The position numbers and the translations under genes are program-made. From a bacterium (GTDB taxonomy: Bacteria > UBP14 > UBA6098 > B30-G16), in contig JAGHAI010000108.1 of NCBI GenBank assembly GCA_021161555.1, positions 1-39,310 on the forward strand: 39,310 nucleotides of DNA, given 5' to 3'. The notes under the pieces were generated by a model. The model was not told the DNA's origin. It made no database searches and was given only the letters and a program-made list of their open reading frames with translations. Positions within the stretch are counted from its first letter, which is position 1, and every line of letters begins with the position of its first letter. This document shows positions 1 through 8,384 of the stretch, piece after piece.

Positions 1-2
1 AT

Positions 3-722
3 AGCGTGCTTATATCGATTACAATCAGCACCTGTCCAATGATGTTTACGATAGACAGTTTGCCAACACATCCGTCGCTGCCCGGGCTGCCGCAGCAGGA
101 TACATTTTTCCTCAAAGATATATATGCTCCATTTCTTGGGGGTGATTCGCTCAGCTGGGAGGCGACATATCTTGTCGGTCAGTTGAGAAGTGCTGGTGGT
201 ATAGTTGAGCAGGCGATAATGATATTGGATACCGGTTGTGTTCCGCTCGATTTTGAACTTTCAACCTATTCCGTCTGGGTTGATACTTCTGCAGACACAG
301 TTGGTTCGCCCTGGTGGACGCCAAATGACAGCACGGTTTCAAATCCAAATGAATACATCCTTCGGGCAATCGCCACGGGATTTAACACCCCAAGACTGCC
401 TCTGGCGGACACCGTGCAGTTCAAACGGGAAGAATCCTATTACTATGTCGTCACGGAAACGCCGAGGGAGATAAAGGACAGCGTGGTATATATGGGTTCG
501 GATACGGTTAGATGCTGTTTCTATTCGGCAGACCTGTATGGATATGACCTCATTCCGACCATCGACGAGACGGGAGTAAATCTTCAGGGGTGGAGTTCTC
601 CTTATCCACAGAAATCGTTCTACTTGCATCTGGCGCTGACGACGCCGACTTCTATTGGAACAGACCTGACGCATCTCGAGGGAATGATAATTTTGCATAT
701 TCGGGGAATGGCGCACGAATGA
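3..722 (+). CDS. hypothetical protein, 5' end truncated by the window edge
   Basis: Open frame from the window edge (track ORF 6..722) with no upstream stop in frame; beta-rich secreted-protein-like composition; no family recognised. Confidence 0.5.
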   Translation, partial: SVLISITISTCPMMFTIDSLPTHPSLPGLPQQDTFFLKDIYAPFLGGDSLSWEATYLVGQLRSAGGIVEQAIMILDTGCVPLDFELSTYSVWVDTSADTVGSPWWTPNDSTVSNPNEYILRAIATGFNTPRLPLADTVQFKREESYYYVVTETPREIKDSVVYMGSDTVRCCFYSADLYGYDLIPTIDETGVNLQGWSSPYPQKSFYLHLALTTPTSIGTDLTHLEGMIILHIRGMAHE

Positions 723-828
723 TTTTTGATTTTTCGCACTGCGTAAAATTGAATACAAATTTGCCGAAAAAATCCGTATTGCTGAGAAACGACGATGTAG
801 TATTAAACTTTATCTGGGGTTTTTTAGA

Positions 829-2265
829 ATGAAGGTGTTTTTGGGGACAATGGCTTTTGTCGTTCTGGTGTCATCTGTTTTGGGATGCACCATCGGTGTA
901 TTTTCGCCGCTTGCCACAGCGGATGATAGACCTATGCTGTGGAAAAACCGTGATGTGCCAAATGTCGCTCAACAATATATATATGTCGAAGCGGAACACA
1001 ATTTCGTGGCAATAACCTATCAGGGCATATATGACAAAGTTTACGGCGGCACGAACGATGCTGGCTTCGGAATTGTGAACACGGATACATACAATCAGGG
1101 GAACTGGCGCAGTTATGGAATATCCGATGGGGAAGTTATGTTCATCGCACTTTCTCAATGCGAATCTGTGTGGGATTTTCTCGGTATTCTGGATTCTCTT
1201 TTCGCGGATACATCAGTGGTATTGCGCAGCACGCATTGTTATGGAGTTATCGATAAGTTCGGGAACGCCATCGTCGTGGAGGCGACCTGCACGAACTATG
1301 TATATTTCAACGCAGCCAGTGCTCCTTATGGATTTTTAGTCCGCACGAACTTTGCAATAAGCGGAGACGATACTCTGAGGAGAGGATGGGATAGATACAT
1401 CAGGGCTCGTTCAGTATTGGAACCTCTCGTTCCCCTCGATGTCAGGGATGTTCTTGAAACAGCTCGAGACCTCGTGACAGCGGAACTCGACCCAAATCCA
1501 CTGCCATTTGAAGGAACAATCGATAGCTTTCCTTATGGATACATTTCCACGGAAAACACGATAAACCGCTATTACACCGCTTCCTATCAGATAATAGTGG
1601 GGTCAGCGGAAATAGACAATCCTCAATATCCTGTTCTCTGGAGTGGATTTGGCATTCCGTATGCGACCATACCTGTTCCCCTGTGGGTGAATTCCAGAGA
1701 AGTGCCTCCACAGATGACCGGTTCAGGTGCAACTATGTGCAGCGACGCTCAATTTATCAAGGGGCAGATACACGACCAGCCCGATATAAGATTGTTCAAC
1801 ACGCAAACGGCATATAGAATTCACGAATTCTTATCCCCCGTCGAAGAAAATGTATTCGGTCAATATTATGGATATATGAGCCTGTGGGCGAAGTTCGGCG
1901 TTTCCGAAGACACACTGGCTTATATTCAACAAGACCTGTGCAATCAGGTGGCGGGAAGATATGAAGAAGTGCGCGGACTTTTCGTAGAAGAACATAACTA
2001 TTTAAAAATACAGAACATATCGATAAAATCCTATCCAAATCCGTTCAATTCTGCGGTTAAGATTGAAATTTCCAGTCCGAAAAACAATTTTAAGCACATA
2101 GAAATACTGGACATCAAGGGAGGGAAAGTTTTTGAAACGACACTTTCCCCATATACATCCACCTTTATGTGGGAACCATCTTCAAAGCTATCTTCTGGCT
2201 TATATATAGTTTCAGTAAAATCTGGCGAATATCGGGCAACAAGCCGACTGATATTATCCAGATGA
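829..2265 (+). CDS. secreted Ntn-hydrolase-like protein (C45 / choloylglycine hydrolase-like acyltransferase) with type IX secretion-like C-terminal sorting domain
   Basis: Signal peptide followed by CTIGVFSPLATADDRPMLWKNRD (Cys nucleophile plus NRD motif typical of Ntn hydrolases); C-terminus SYPNPFNSAVKIEISS...LSSGLYIVSVKSGEYRATSRLILSR is T9SS type A-like. Confidence 0.75.
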   Translation: MKVFLGTMAFVVLVSSVLGCTIGVFSPLATADDRPMLWKNRDVPNVAQQYIYVEAEHNFVAITYQGIYDKVYGGTNDAGFGIVNTDTYNQGNWRSYGISDGEVMFIALSQCESVWDFLGILDSLFADTSVVLRSTHCYGVIDKFGNAIVVEATCTNYVYFNAASAPYGFLVRTNFAISGDDTLRRGWDRYIRARSVLEPLVPLDVRDVLETARDLVTAELDPNPLPFEGTIDSFPYGYISTENTINRYYTASYQIIVGSAEIDNPQYPVLWSGFGIPYATIPVPLWVNSREVPPQMTGSGATMCSDAQFIKGQIHDQPDIRLFNTQTAYRIHEFLSPVEENVFGQYYGYMSLWAKFGVSEDTLAYIQQDLCNQVAGRYEEVRGLFVEEHNYLKIQNISIKSYPNPFNSAVKIEISSPKNNFKHIEILDIKGGKVFETTLSPYTSTFMWEPSSKLSSGLYIVSVKSGEYRATSRLILSR

Positions 2266-2321
2266 AATTCTGCTTGCAAATTTTTTTAATTTTTATTTGT
2301 TCTTAATCTCTAAAAAAGTGC

Positions 2322-2350
2322 TTGACAATAAGGGTTTTGATGTATATTTA
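2322..2350 (+). promoter_or_regulatory. sigma70-like promoter for the tRNA-tuf cluster
   Basis: TTGACA at 2322-2327; TATATT/TATTTA between 2343 and 2350; spacing 15-17 bp; ends 17 nt before the first tRNA. Confidence 0.6.
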
Positions 2351-2366
2351 CAAAAATATTGTTTTT

Positions 2367-2439
2367 GCTGGCGTAGCTCAGGCGGTAGAGCAGCTGATTT
2401 GTAATCAGCCGGTCGGGGGTTCAAATCCCTCCGCCAGCT
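2367..2439 (+). tRNA. tRNA-Thr (anticodon TGT)
   Basis: Acceptor GCTGGCG/CGCCAGC; anticodon stem GCTGA-TTTGTAA-TCAGC; T-arm GGGGGTTCAAATCCCTC. Confidence 0.95.
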
Positions 2440-2483
2440 GATTGGCAATACAGACACAATTCATTGAAATTTTAAGATTAGAT

Positions 2484-2567
2484 GGTGGGGTACCCAAGTG
2501 GACAACGGGGGCAGACTGTAAATCTGTTGGCGCACGCCTTCGGTGGTTCGAATCCACCCCCCACCAT
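2484..2567 (+). tRNA. tRNA-Tyr (anticodon GTA)
   Basis: Acceptor GGTGGGG/CCCCACC; anticodon loop CTGTAAA; long variable arm; T-arm GTGGTTCGAATCCAC. Confidence 0.95.
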
Positions 2568-2574
2568 ATATAAA

Positions 2575-2648
2575 GCGGGAGTAGCTCAATTGGCTAGAGC
2601 ATCAGCCTTCCAAGCTGAGGGTTGCGGGTTCAATCCCCGTCTCCCGCT
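2575..2648 (+). tRNA. tRNA-Gly (anticodon TCC)
   Basis: Acceptor GCGGGAG/CTCCCGC; anticodon stem-loop TCAGC-CTTCCAA-GCTGA; T-arm GCGGGTTCAATCCCCGT. Confidence 0.95.
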
Positions 2649-2669
2649 TTAATTAAATAAGGAAAGCTT

Positions 2670-2897
2670 ATGTTTAATCAGGTGAAAAAAGAAGATGGAA
2701 AGTGGTATATCATTTCTTCCAAGGGAGAATATGGTGGATTTGAGGAAATAGTGAGGGATAATGGCGAAATTGTCGCCGCAGAAAGTCCGCAAAGAGAATT
2801 TGTTGTGAAAAGGGATGGCAGGTTCTGGATAGTGAGATTTGAAATTCCCTCCGGGGAAAAAGTTGTGGAACTTGGACCTTATTTGGAAGTTCAATAG
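2670..2897 (+). CDS. small hypothetical protein (75 aa) inside the tRNA cluster
   Basis: ATG preceded by AAGGAAAG; MFNQVKKEDGKWYIISSKGEYGGFEEIV...; fits exactly between tRNA-Gly and tRNA-Thr. Confidence 0.65.
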   Translation: MFNQVKKEDGKWYIISSKGEYGGFEEIVRDNGEIVAAESPQREFVVKRDGRFWIVRFEIPSGEKVVELGPYLEVQ

Positions 2898-2911
2898 ATG
2901 ATTGACATACT

Positions 2912-2984
2912 GCCCACTTAGCTCAGACGGTAGAGCACTTCCTTGGTAAGGAAGTGGTCCCCGGTTCAAGTCCGGGAGTGGGCT
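2912..2984 (+). tRNA. tRNA-Thr (anticodon GGT)
   Basis: Acceptor GCCCACT/AGTGGGC; anticodon stem-loop CTTCC-TTGGTAA-GGAAG; T-arm CCCGGTTCAAGTCCGGG. Confidence 0.95.
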
Positions 2985-3000
2985 ATTGACGGAGTTAGCT

Positions 3001-3075
3001 ATGAAATTGTTGTGTCCAAAATGTTCCGCTGCCAATATGGTGCCTCCAGCGGACCTGAGGAGATGGAACCTATGA
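3001..3075 (+). CDS. candidate microORF, MKLLCPKCSAANMVPPADLRRWNL (24 aa, single CxxC)
   Basis: ATG 7 nt after GGAG; stop codon overlaps the next candidate ATG (ATGA at 3072-3075). Confidence 0.35.
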   Translation: MKLLCPKCSAANMVPPADLRRWNL

Positions 3076-3149
3076 AGGAAAAACACAATAAAAGGCAGGA
3101 TATATTTGGACTTTTAGAATCACTTTATAGTGGATTTTTGGACAATTAA
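3072..3149 (+). CDS. candidate microORF, MKEKHNKRQDIFGLLESLYSGFLDN (25 aa)
   Basis: ATGA overlap with the upstream microORF; ends 27 nt before tuf. Confidence 0.3.
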   Translation: MKEKHNKRQDIFGLLESLYSGFLDN

Positions 3150-3176
3150 GAACACAAATCATAAGGAGGATTTGAA

Positions 3177-4385
3177 ATGGCGAAGGAGAAGTTCGAAAGG
3201 ACGAAGCCCCATGTCAACATCGGGACGATTGGACACATTGACCATGGGAAGACGACGCTTACTGCGGCAATTACGATGGTTCTTGCGCGCAAGAATCTTG
3301 CACAGGTAGCAACATTCGATTCCATCGACAGCGCACCTGAGGAAAAGGCACGAGGCGTCACCATCAATACTGCCCATGTGGAATATGAGACTGAGAAAAG
3401 GCACTATGCCCACATCGATTGTCCTGGGCATGCTGACTACATCAAGAATATGATTACCGGCGCGGCGCAGATGGACGGTGCTATTCTCGTCGTTTCCGCC
3501 GCAGATGGTCCTATGCCGCAGACGAGAGAACACATCCTTCTCGCCCGTCAGGTTAATGTGCCGGCAATTGTGGTGTTTATGAACAAAACCGATATGGTAG
3601 ATGACCCCGAACTGCTGGACCTGGTGGAGCTTGAAGTTCGTGAACTGCTATCAAACTATGGTTTCCCTGGAGATGAAATCCCAATTATCAAAGGCAGCGC
3701 ACTTGAAGCGATGAACAAAGGATTGAACGAAAGCACACCAATAGACGACCCCGCGTTCAAGCCGATACTCGACCTTATAGATGCAGTTGACGATTATATT
3801 CCCACACCAGTTCGCGATACGGACAAGCCCTTCCTTATGCCTGTCGAAGATGTATTTTCCATCACGGGTCGCGGGACAGTTGCCACAGGCAGAGTGGAGC
3901 GCGGAAGAATCAATCCGGGCGACGAAGTCGAAATCGTTGGCATAAAACCCACGAGAAAAACCGTTGCCACGAGCCTCGAGATGTTCCGAAAAATCCTCGA
4001 TTACGCAGAAGCAGGCGATAATGTGGGTATTCTGCTTCGCGGAATTGAGAAGAACGAAGTTGAGCGCGGAATGGTGCTTGCAAAACCAGGCACAATTACT
4101 CCGCACACAAAATTCAAGGGACAGGTCTATGTATTGAAAAAGGACGAAGGCGGTCGCCACAAGCCATTCTTCTCGGGCTATCGGCCACAGTTCTACTTCC
4201 GAACGACAGATGTAACAGGCACAATCAAATTGCCCGAAGGCGTCGAAATGGTTATGCCCGGCGATAATGTTGAAATGGAAGTCGAACTGATTTCGCCAAT
4301 CGCTATGGAACAGGGTCTTCGCTTCGCAATTCGTGAAGGCGGAAGAACAATTGGCGCTGGCGTCGTGGGCGAAATTATAGAATAA
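3177..4385 (+). CDS. tuf: elongation factor Tu
   Basis: [58 protein letters not shown] motifs; strong SD AAGGAGG. Confidence 0.98.
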   Translation: MAKEKFERTKPHVNIGTIGHIDHGKTTLTAAITMVLARKNLAQVATFDSIDSAPEEKARGVTINTAHVEYETEKRHYAHIDCPGHADYIKNMITGAAQMDGAILVVSAADGPMPQTREHILLARQVNVPAIVVFMNKTDMVDDPELLDLVELEVRELLSNYGFPGDEIPIIKGSALEAMNKGLNESTPIDDPAFKPILDLIDAVDDYIPTPVRDTDKPFLMPVEDVFSITGRGTVATGRVERGRINPGDEVEIVGIKPTRKTVATSLEMFRKILDYAEAGDNVGILLRGIEKNEVERGMVLAKPGTITPHTKFKGQVYVLKKDEGGRHKPFFSGYRPQFYFRTTDVTGTIKLPEGVEMVMPGDNVEMEVELISPIAMEQGLRFAIREGGRTIGAGVVGEIIE

Positions 4386-4438
4386 TTTTATCAACGGGGC
4401 AGACGCCAAAAACTGCCCGATGTAAACAGGAGTTGGTT

Positions 4439-4609
4439 ATGGCTAAAAAAGGAAAATCTAAAAGGGAGCACATAATCCTTGCCTGCACCGTCTGCAAGTC
4501 AAGGAATTACATTACGCAGAAAAATAAGCAAAATACTCCCGACCGCCTCGAACTGAAAAAATACTGCCCCAGGTGTAGAAAACATACAATACACAAGGAA
4601 ACAAGGTAG
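4439..4609 (+). CDS. rpmG: 50S ribosomal protein L33
   Basis: [56 protein letters not shown], 56 aa; below the ORF-track cut-off; SD AGGAG. Confidence 0.93.
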   Translation: MAKKGKSKREHIILACTVCKSRNYITQKNKQNTPDRLELKKYCPRCRKHTIHKETR

Positions 4610-4615
4610 AATTTC

Positions 4616-4644
4616 AATGGGGGACATTGTCCCCCATTTTTTTT
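4616..4644 (+). terminator. Rho-independent terminator after rpmG
   Basis: AATGGGGGACA-T-TGTCCCCCATT followed by a T-run. Confidence 0.85.
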
Positions 4645-4876
4645 GAAAAAATTGTGAAAAAATATTAACAATTTTATCTTTGAAAATAATATGTGCATCA
4701 CATATATAGGTGAATTAAACATAAGAGGATACATCGCATCACAATCGAAGGTGAAGATAGACTTCGCGCCTGGATGCTCGTAATAGAGGAGCGAAGGAAC
4801 TCGCTTACAAGACTAATCGAAGACTATAAAACATTTATAGAGAAGAAAAAATGACAGAAATAGAGGGATGTAAACT

Positions 4877-5142
4877 ATGGATGCGGAAAAGCTTCTTTCT
4901 CTCGCCATAGAATTTCACGGGCATAAGTGTCCTGCGATGCCACTTGGTCTTCGTGCGGGGCTTGCTGCGATGAAAACGCTCGGTGTGCAAAGAGCGATGT
5001 ATTCGATATCGAATTTGAAAAATCGCGCAGCACCTTTTACTGGGATGAATGCGAAAACTGCGGCGAAATTGTATTCGCTCATGGGTTGCGATTGAAAAAC
5101 GGGAAAAAACTTTGTCTGCCCTGTTTTGAAGGGAATATATAG
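4877..5142 (+). pseudogene. FmdE-family protein, internally deleted and frameshifted
   Basis: N-terminal [28 protein letters not shown] in one frame; C-terminal zinc finger [42 protein letters not shown] in the -1 frame; the central part of the family appears missing. Confidence 0.7.
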
Positions 5143-5907
5143 ATGCACACGATGAACTCATTATACTTTGCTCCGCCTATATTTTTTATCATCGCATTTG
5201 TCTTCTCGATGCTCGGAATGGGCGGCTCGCAGCTATATATTCCGATACTGTTCTGGCTCGGAATGGATTTTAAAACGCAAGCTATTCCCCTGGGGATGCT
5301 TTTGAACATCGTCAATTCATTATCCGCGGCATTTGTATATGGCAGAAAGAAATTGACAAACTGGCGCGTTGCCGTTCCGTTCGGGATATCTATGATACTT
5401 TTTGCGCCAATCGGAACGATGGCAAACATCCATCTTCCAACGCGTCCGATAATTCTTGTCTTCGCCGTTTTCACTGCAACTGCTGCCCTGTTAATGTTAA
5501 GTGGATGGAAACCCAAAAGAGGCTCGCTATCCAATCACGAGCGTATTTTTCTTGGACTTGTTTCGGGCGCATTTCTCGGTTTCTTCGCAGGACTCATCGG
5601 CAGAGGCGGGGGAAGTTTTGTCGTGCCTCTACTGTATATTGCAGGATTAGAACCGAAACTTGCGGCGGCAACATCCTCTGCGATTGTATCATTTTCGGGG
5701 CTTTCCAGTTTTGTGTCGCATATCGCCACAGCCGCACGACCACAATGGACAGTATGGATATTATGCGCCATAGCAGTCCTCCTCGGCAGCCAGACAGGGT
5801 CAAGAATAATGGCGGGAAAGATGAAATCGAAATCAATTAAAATCGTCTTTGGCGTGGTTCTTCTTGGCGTGGCAGCGATTCTTATAATAAAAGATGTGCT
5901 TCGATAA
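5143..5907 (+). CDS. sulfite exporter TauE/SafE family membrane protein
   Basis: Multi-TM protein with duplicated glycine-rich GMGGSQLYIPIL and GLIGRGGGSFVVPLLY motifs. Confidence 0.88.
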   Translation: MHTMNSLYFAPPIFFIIAFVFSMLGMGGSQLYIPILFWLGMDFKTQAIPLGMLLNIVNSLSAAFVYGRKKLTNWRVAVPFGISMILFAPIGTMANIHLPTRPIILVFAVFTATAALLMLSGWKPKRGSLSNHERIFLGLVSGAFLGFFAGLIGRGGGSFVVPLLYIAGLEPKLAAATSSAIVSFSGLSSFVSHIATAARPQWTVWILCAIAVLLGSQTGSRIMAGKMKSKSIKIVFGVVLLGVAAILIIKDVLR

Positions 5908-5998
5908 CAGCAATTTCACGATTTCTCAATGTTTCATCGATATTCGATTCAATGATAGATGTGATTTAATCTCGGGCATAAATTTGCTTTAGAAAAAG

Positions 5999-7027
5999 CT
6001 ATTTTTTCACAATAATCGGCGCTCCATCGAAAAGTCCGAGCGTGCCTTCTATTATAACAGGCTCGCCGACTTTTATCCCCGCAATCACCTGCGCCAGACT
6101 GTCGTTTTCTATGCCGAGCTTCACCTTTCGGGCGCGAGCTTTTTCCCCATCTGAGACGAATACCAATGTGTCGTTCACAATAGCACTCTGACGAATCACA
6201 ATTGCAGAATCAGCTTCCGCAGTTATTATGTGAACGGTGGCGAACATTCCGCTGCGGAGTTTTCCGCTGCCATTTTCAAACACAACCGTCGCCTTGTATG
6301 TTCCCGACATTGGGTCGGCGAGGTGTTCGACGCTTTCAACTTTGCCCCAGAATGTGGTATCGGGAAACGCATCGACTTCCATAAAGGCATCCTGCCCCGT
6401 CTTCACCTCTACGATGTCCCTCTCGGAAATTTCGCATTCGACCTTCACCTTTCTCAAATCAACCACGGTAAGGACGGCGGGAGCGCCAGCCATAGGCATC
6501 ATAGCGTTGAAGAATTCGCCCTCTTCGGAATTTATGGAGGCAACGATACCAGAAAAAGGCGCCCGGAGTTCAGTGTTTTTGATTGCAAGTTCATACATCG
6601 CCTTTGCGGCTTTATATCCTGCTTCAATCTGGTCGAACTGCTGCTGAGATATCGACCCCTTTTCAAGCAAATTTTTCATCCTGTTGTAATTTTCCTCTGC
6701 CGCACGAAACTGAGCTTCTGCCTGATTGAGCTGTTCAGGTGAAAGCCTGGCAAGAAGCTGACCCTTGCGGACCTTATCGCCCTCTTTGACGAGAATTTTC
6801 GTCACCCAGGAACTCATCCCTGGTGCGACTGGAACTTCACGATATCCCTTAATCGTCCCGCTGTAATCCACCGTTCGGAAAATTTTTCCGATGCGAGCAG
6901 GCACCACACGGGTTCTCAATGCACCGACGATGACTTTGTTCCCCGTGTTCTTCTGATTTTCGCTGGATTTGTTGCACCCTGCGATAAAAATCGCCAATGC
7001 AAGCACTGAAAGTATTGCTCTTCTCAT
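5999..7027 (-). CDS. RND-type efflux periplasmic adaptor (HlyD/MFP family), lipoprotein
   Basis: MRRAILSVLALAIFIAGC lipobox; WVTKILVKEGDKVRKGQLLARLSPEQLNQAEAQ; LRAPFSGIVASI; start 1 nt after the tolC-like stop. Confidence 0.9.
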   Translation of the reverse strand: MRRAILSVLALAIFIAGCNKSSENQKNTGNKVIVGALRTRVVPARIGKIFRTVDYSGTIKGYREVPVAPGMSSWVTKILVKEGDKVRKGQLLARLSPEQLNQAEAQFRAAEENYNRMKNLLEKGSISQQQFDQIEAGYKAAKAMYELAIKNTELRAPFSGIVASINSEEGEFFNAMMPMAGAPAVLTVVDLRKVKVECEISERDIVEVKTGQDAFMEVDAFPDTTFWGKVESVEHLADPMSGTYKATVVFENGSGKLRSGMFATVHIITAEADSAIVIRQSAIVNDTLVFVSDGEKARARKVKLGIENDSLAQVIAGIKVGEPVIIEGTLGLFDGAPIIVKK

Positions 7028-7028
7028 C

Positions 7029-8384
7029 TTATTCTTCCTTTTTTGAGATTTTTTCAATTTTCGCTTCCAATTGTCCTGTAAAATATTCGAGTTCTGCTTT
7101 TTTTATGTTATATTCTGCAAGATATTGATTTCTGTTCAGTTTTGCCCTCGTAAGGTCGGTGTGTGCATCGAGCAGTTCTGAATTGGTTGCGGCGCCTGCG
7201 TGGAACAAATCGCTCGTAACCCTGTAATTTTCCTCCGCCACCTCAAGTTCTTTTTTGGCTACATCGAGTTTCCTGCGCTTCTCGTCCATCGAAAGATATG
7301 CTGCACGTGCTTGCAGCGCTATACCATCCATAGCGGACTTACGCATAAATTCCATCTGCTTCTTCTGTTCCTTTGCCTTACTCACAGCGGCGATGTTCCC
7401 GCCCCAGTTGAATATATCCCACTTAATAGCCCCGACCGCCGTCCAGTGGTCATACCAATCGTTTTTCAGTTCCCTGTTCGGCTTTTCGTAATCGTAGTAG
7501 AACATTCCCACAAGGGACGGCAAAAGTCCTTCCCAGGCGAGGGTAACCTGTTTTTTCGACGCAGCAAGTCCAACATCCAGCAACCTCACATCCACGGCAT
7601 TTCTAATAGCCCACGCCACTGCACTATCCAGCGGAAAGACATAATCTTCAAAGGAAAGACTTTCTGCGACTTCGATGTTTTTGTCCTGAGGATATCCAAT
7701 CGCAAGACACAGCGCACTTCGGGATAATTGCACAGCGTTCTGCGCCTGAAGAATCAAAAGTTCGACCTCTGAACTCTTCACCTGCGCGCTCAAAAGGTCT
7801 TTTTTGTGAATCATCCCCTGTTCATACATATTCTGCAAATCCTTTATGTGCGCATCTATCTGTGCTTTGGACGCATTTGCTATTTTTAAAAAAGTCTTCG
7901 CCTGAAGGAACTGGAAATATGCCTTTTCTGTGTTGAGGACGGTCTGCAGTTCGCTTTTTCTGAGAGATAGATACTTCTGGTCGACGCCCAGATTTGCCAG
8001 CGACAGCGCAGTGAACAACTGCAGACTCAACGGTTGAGTTATGCCGATTTCTGCTTTTTCCATTTCCGCCTTTCCCATTTCTATACGCATAGGTTCCATA
8101 TCGGGAAGCGGAAACGGAAATGACGACGGGTCCATAACGGTGTATGGTGCTTCGTCAAGTCTCGTATATGTGGCAGTTATGCTTGCGGAAGGGAACAGCG
8201 CCGTGAGAGATTGGTATCTCTGCGCCTTTGCGGAATTTAACTCGTGTCTGCTGCCGAGAACCTGCGGATTTTGAGTAATTGCAAGTTCGATACATTCGTC
8301 CAGTGTTAGAACCTGAGAAAATGCCGACGACAATGAAAGCAGTAAAAATAAAAATACGACCATTTCTATGATAAAAGATTTCAT
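7029..8384 (-). CDS. TolC family outer membrane efflux protein
   Basis: Signal peptide; LTLDECIELAITQNPQVLGSRHELNSAKAQ; coiled-coil repeats typical of OEP family; 4-bp overlap with upstream TetR gene. Confidence 0.9.
   Translation of the reverse strand: MKSFIIEMVVFLFLLLSLSSAFSQVLTLDECIELAITQNPQVLGSRHELNSAKAQRYQSLTALFPSASITATYTRLDEAPYTVMDPSSFPFPLPDMEPMRIEMGKAEMEKAEIGITQPLSLQLFTALSLANLGVDQKYLSLRKSELQTVLNTEKAYFQFLQAKTFLKIANASKAQIDAHIKDLQNMYEQGMIHKKDLLSAQVKSSEVELLILQAQNAVQLSRSALCLAIGYPQDKNIEVAESLSFEDYVFPLDSAVAWAIRNAVDVRLLDVGLAASKKQVTLAWEGLLPSLVGMFYYDYEKPNRELKNDWYDHWTAVGAIKWDIFNWGGNIAAVSKAKEQKKQMEFMRKSAMDGIALQARAAYLSMDEKRRKLDVAKKELEVAEENYRVTSDLFHAGAATNSELLDAHTDLTRAKLNRNQYLAEYNIKKAELEYFTGQLEAKIEKISKKEE

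Noticed and set aside
590-832. 80-aa + strand ORF overlapping the end of the first CDS
   Set aside because: Out-of-frame overlap, no SD; could reflect a frameshift in the first gene but there is no homology evidence.
3651-4409. 252-aa minus-strand ORF opposite tuf
   Set aside because: Antisense to a certain EF-Tu gene; Cys/His/Phe-rich translation typical of shadow ORFs.
4960-5030. programmed -1 frameshift producing a compact FmdE
   Set aside because: No full X_XXY_YYZ slippery heptamer (only G_AAA_AAT) and the family's central region is missing, so deletion/pseudogene or assembly error is simpler.
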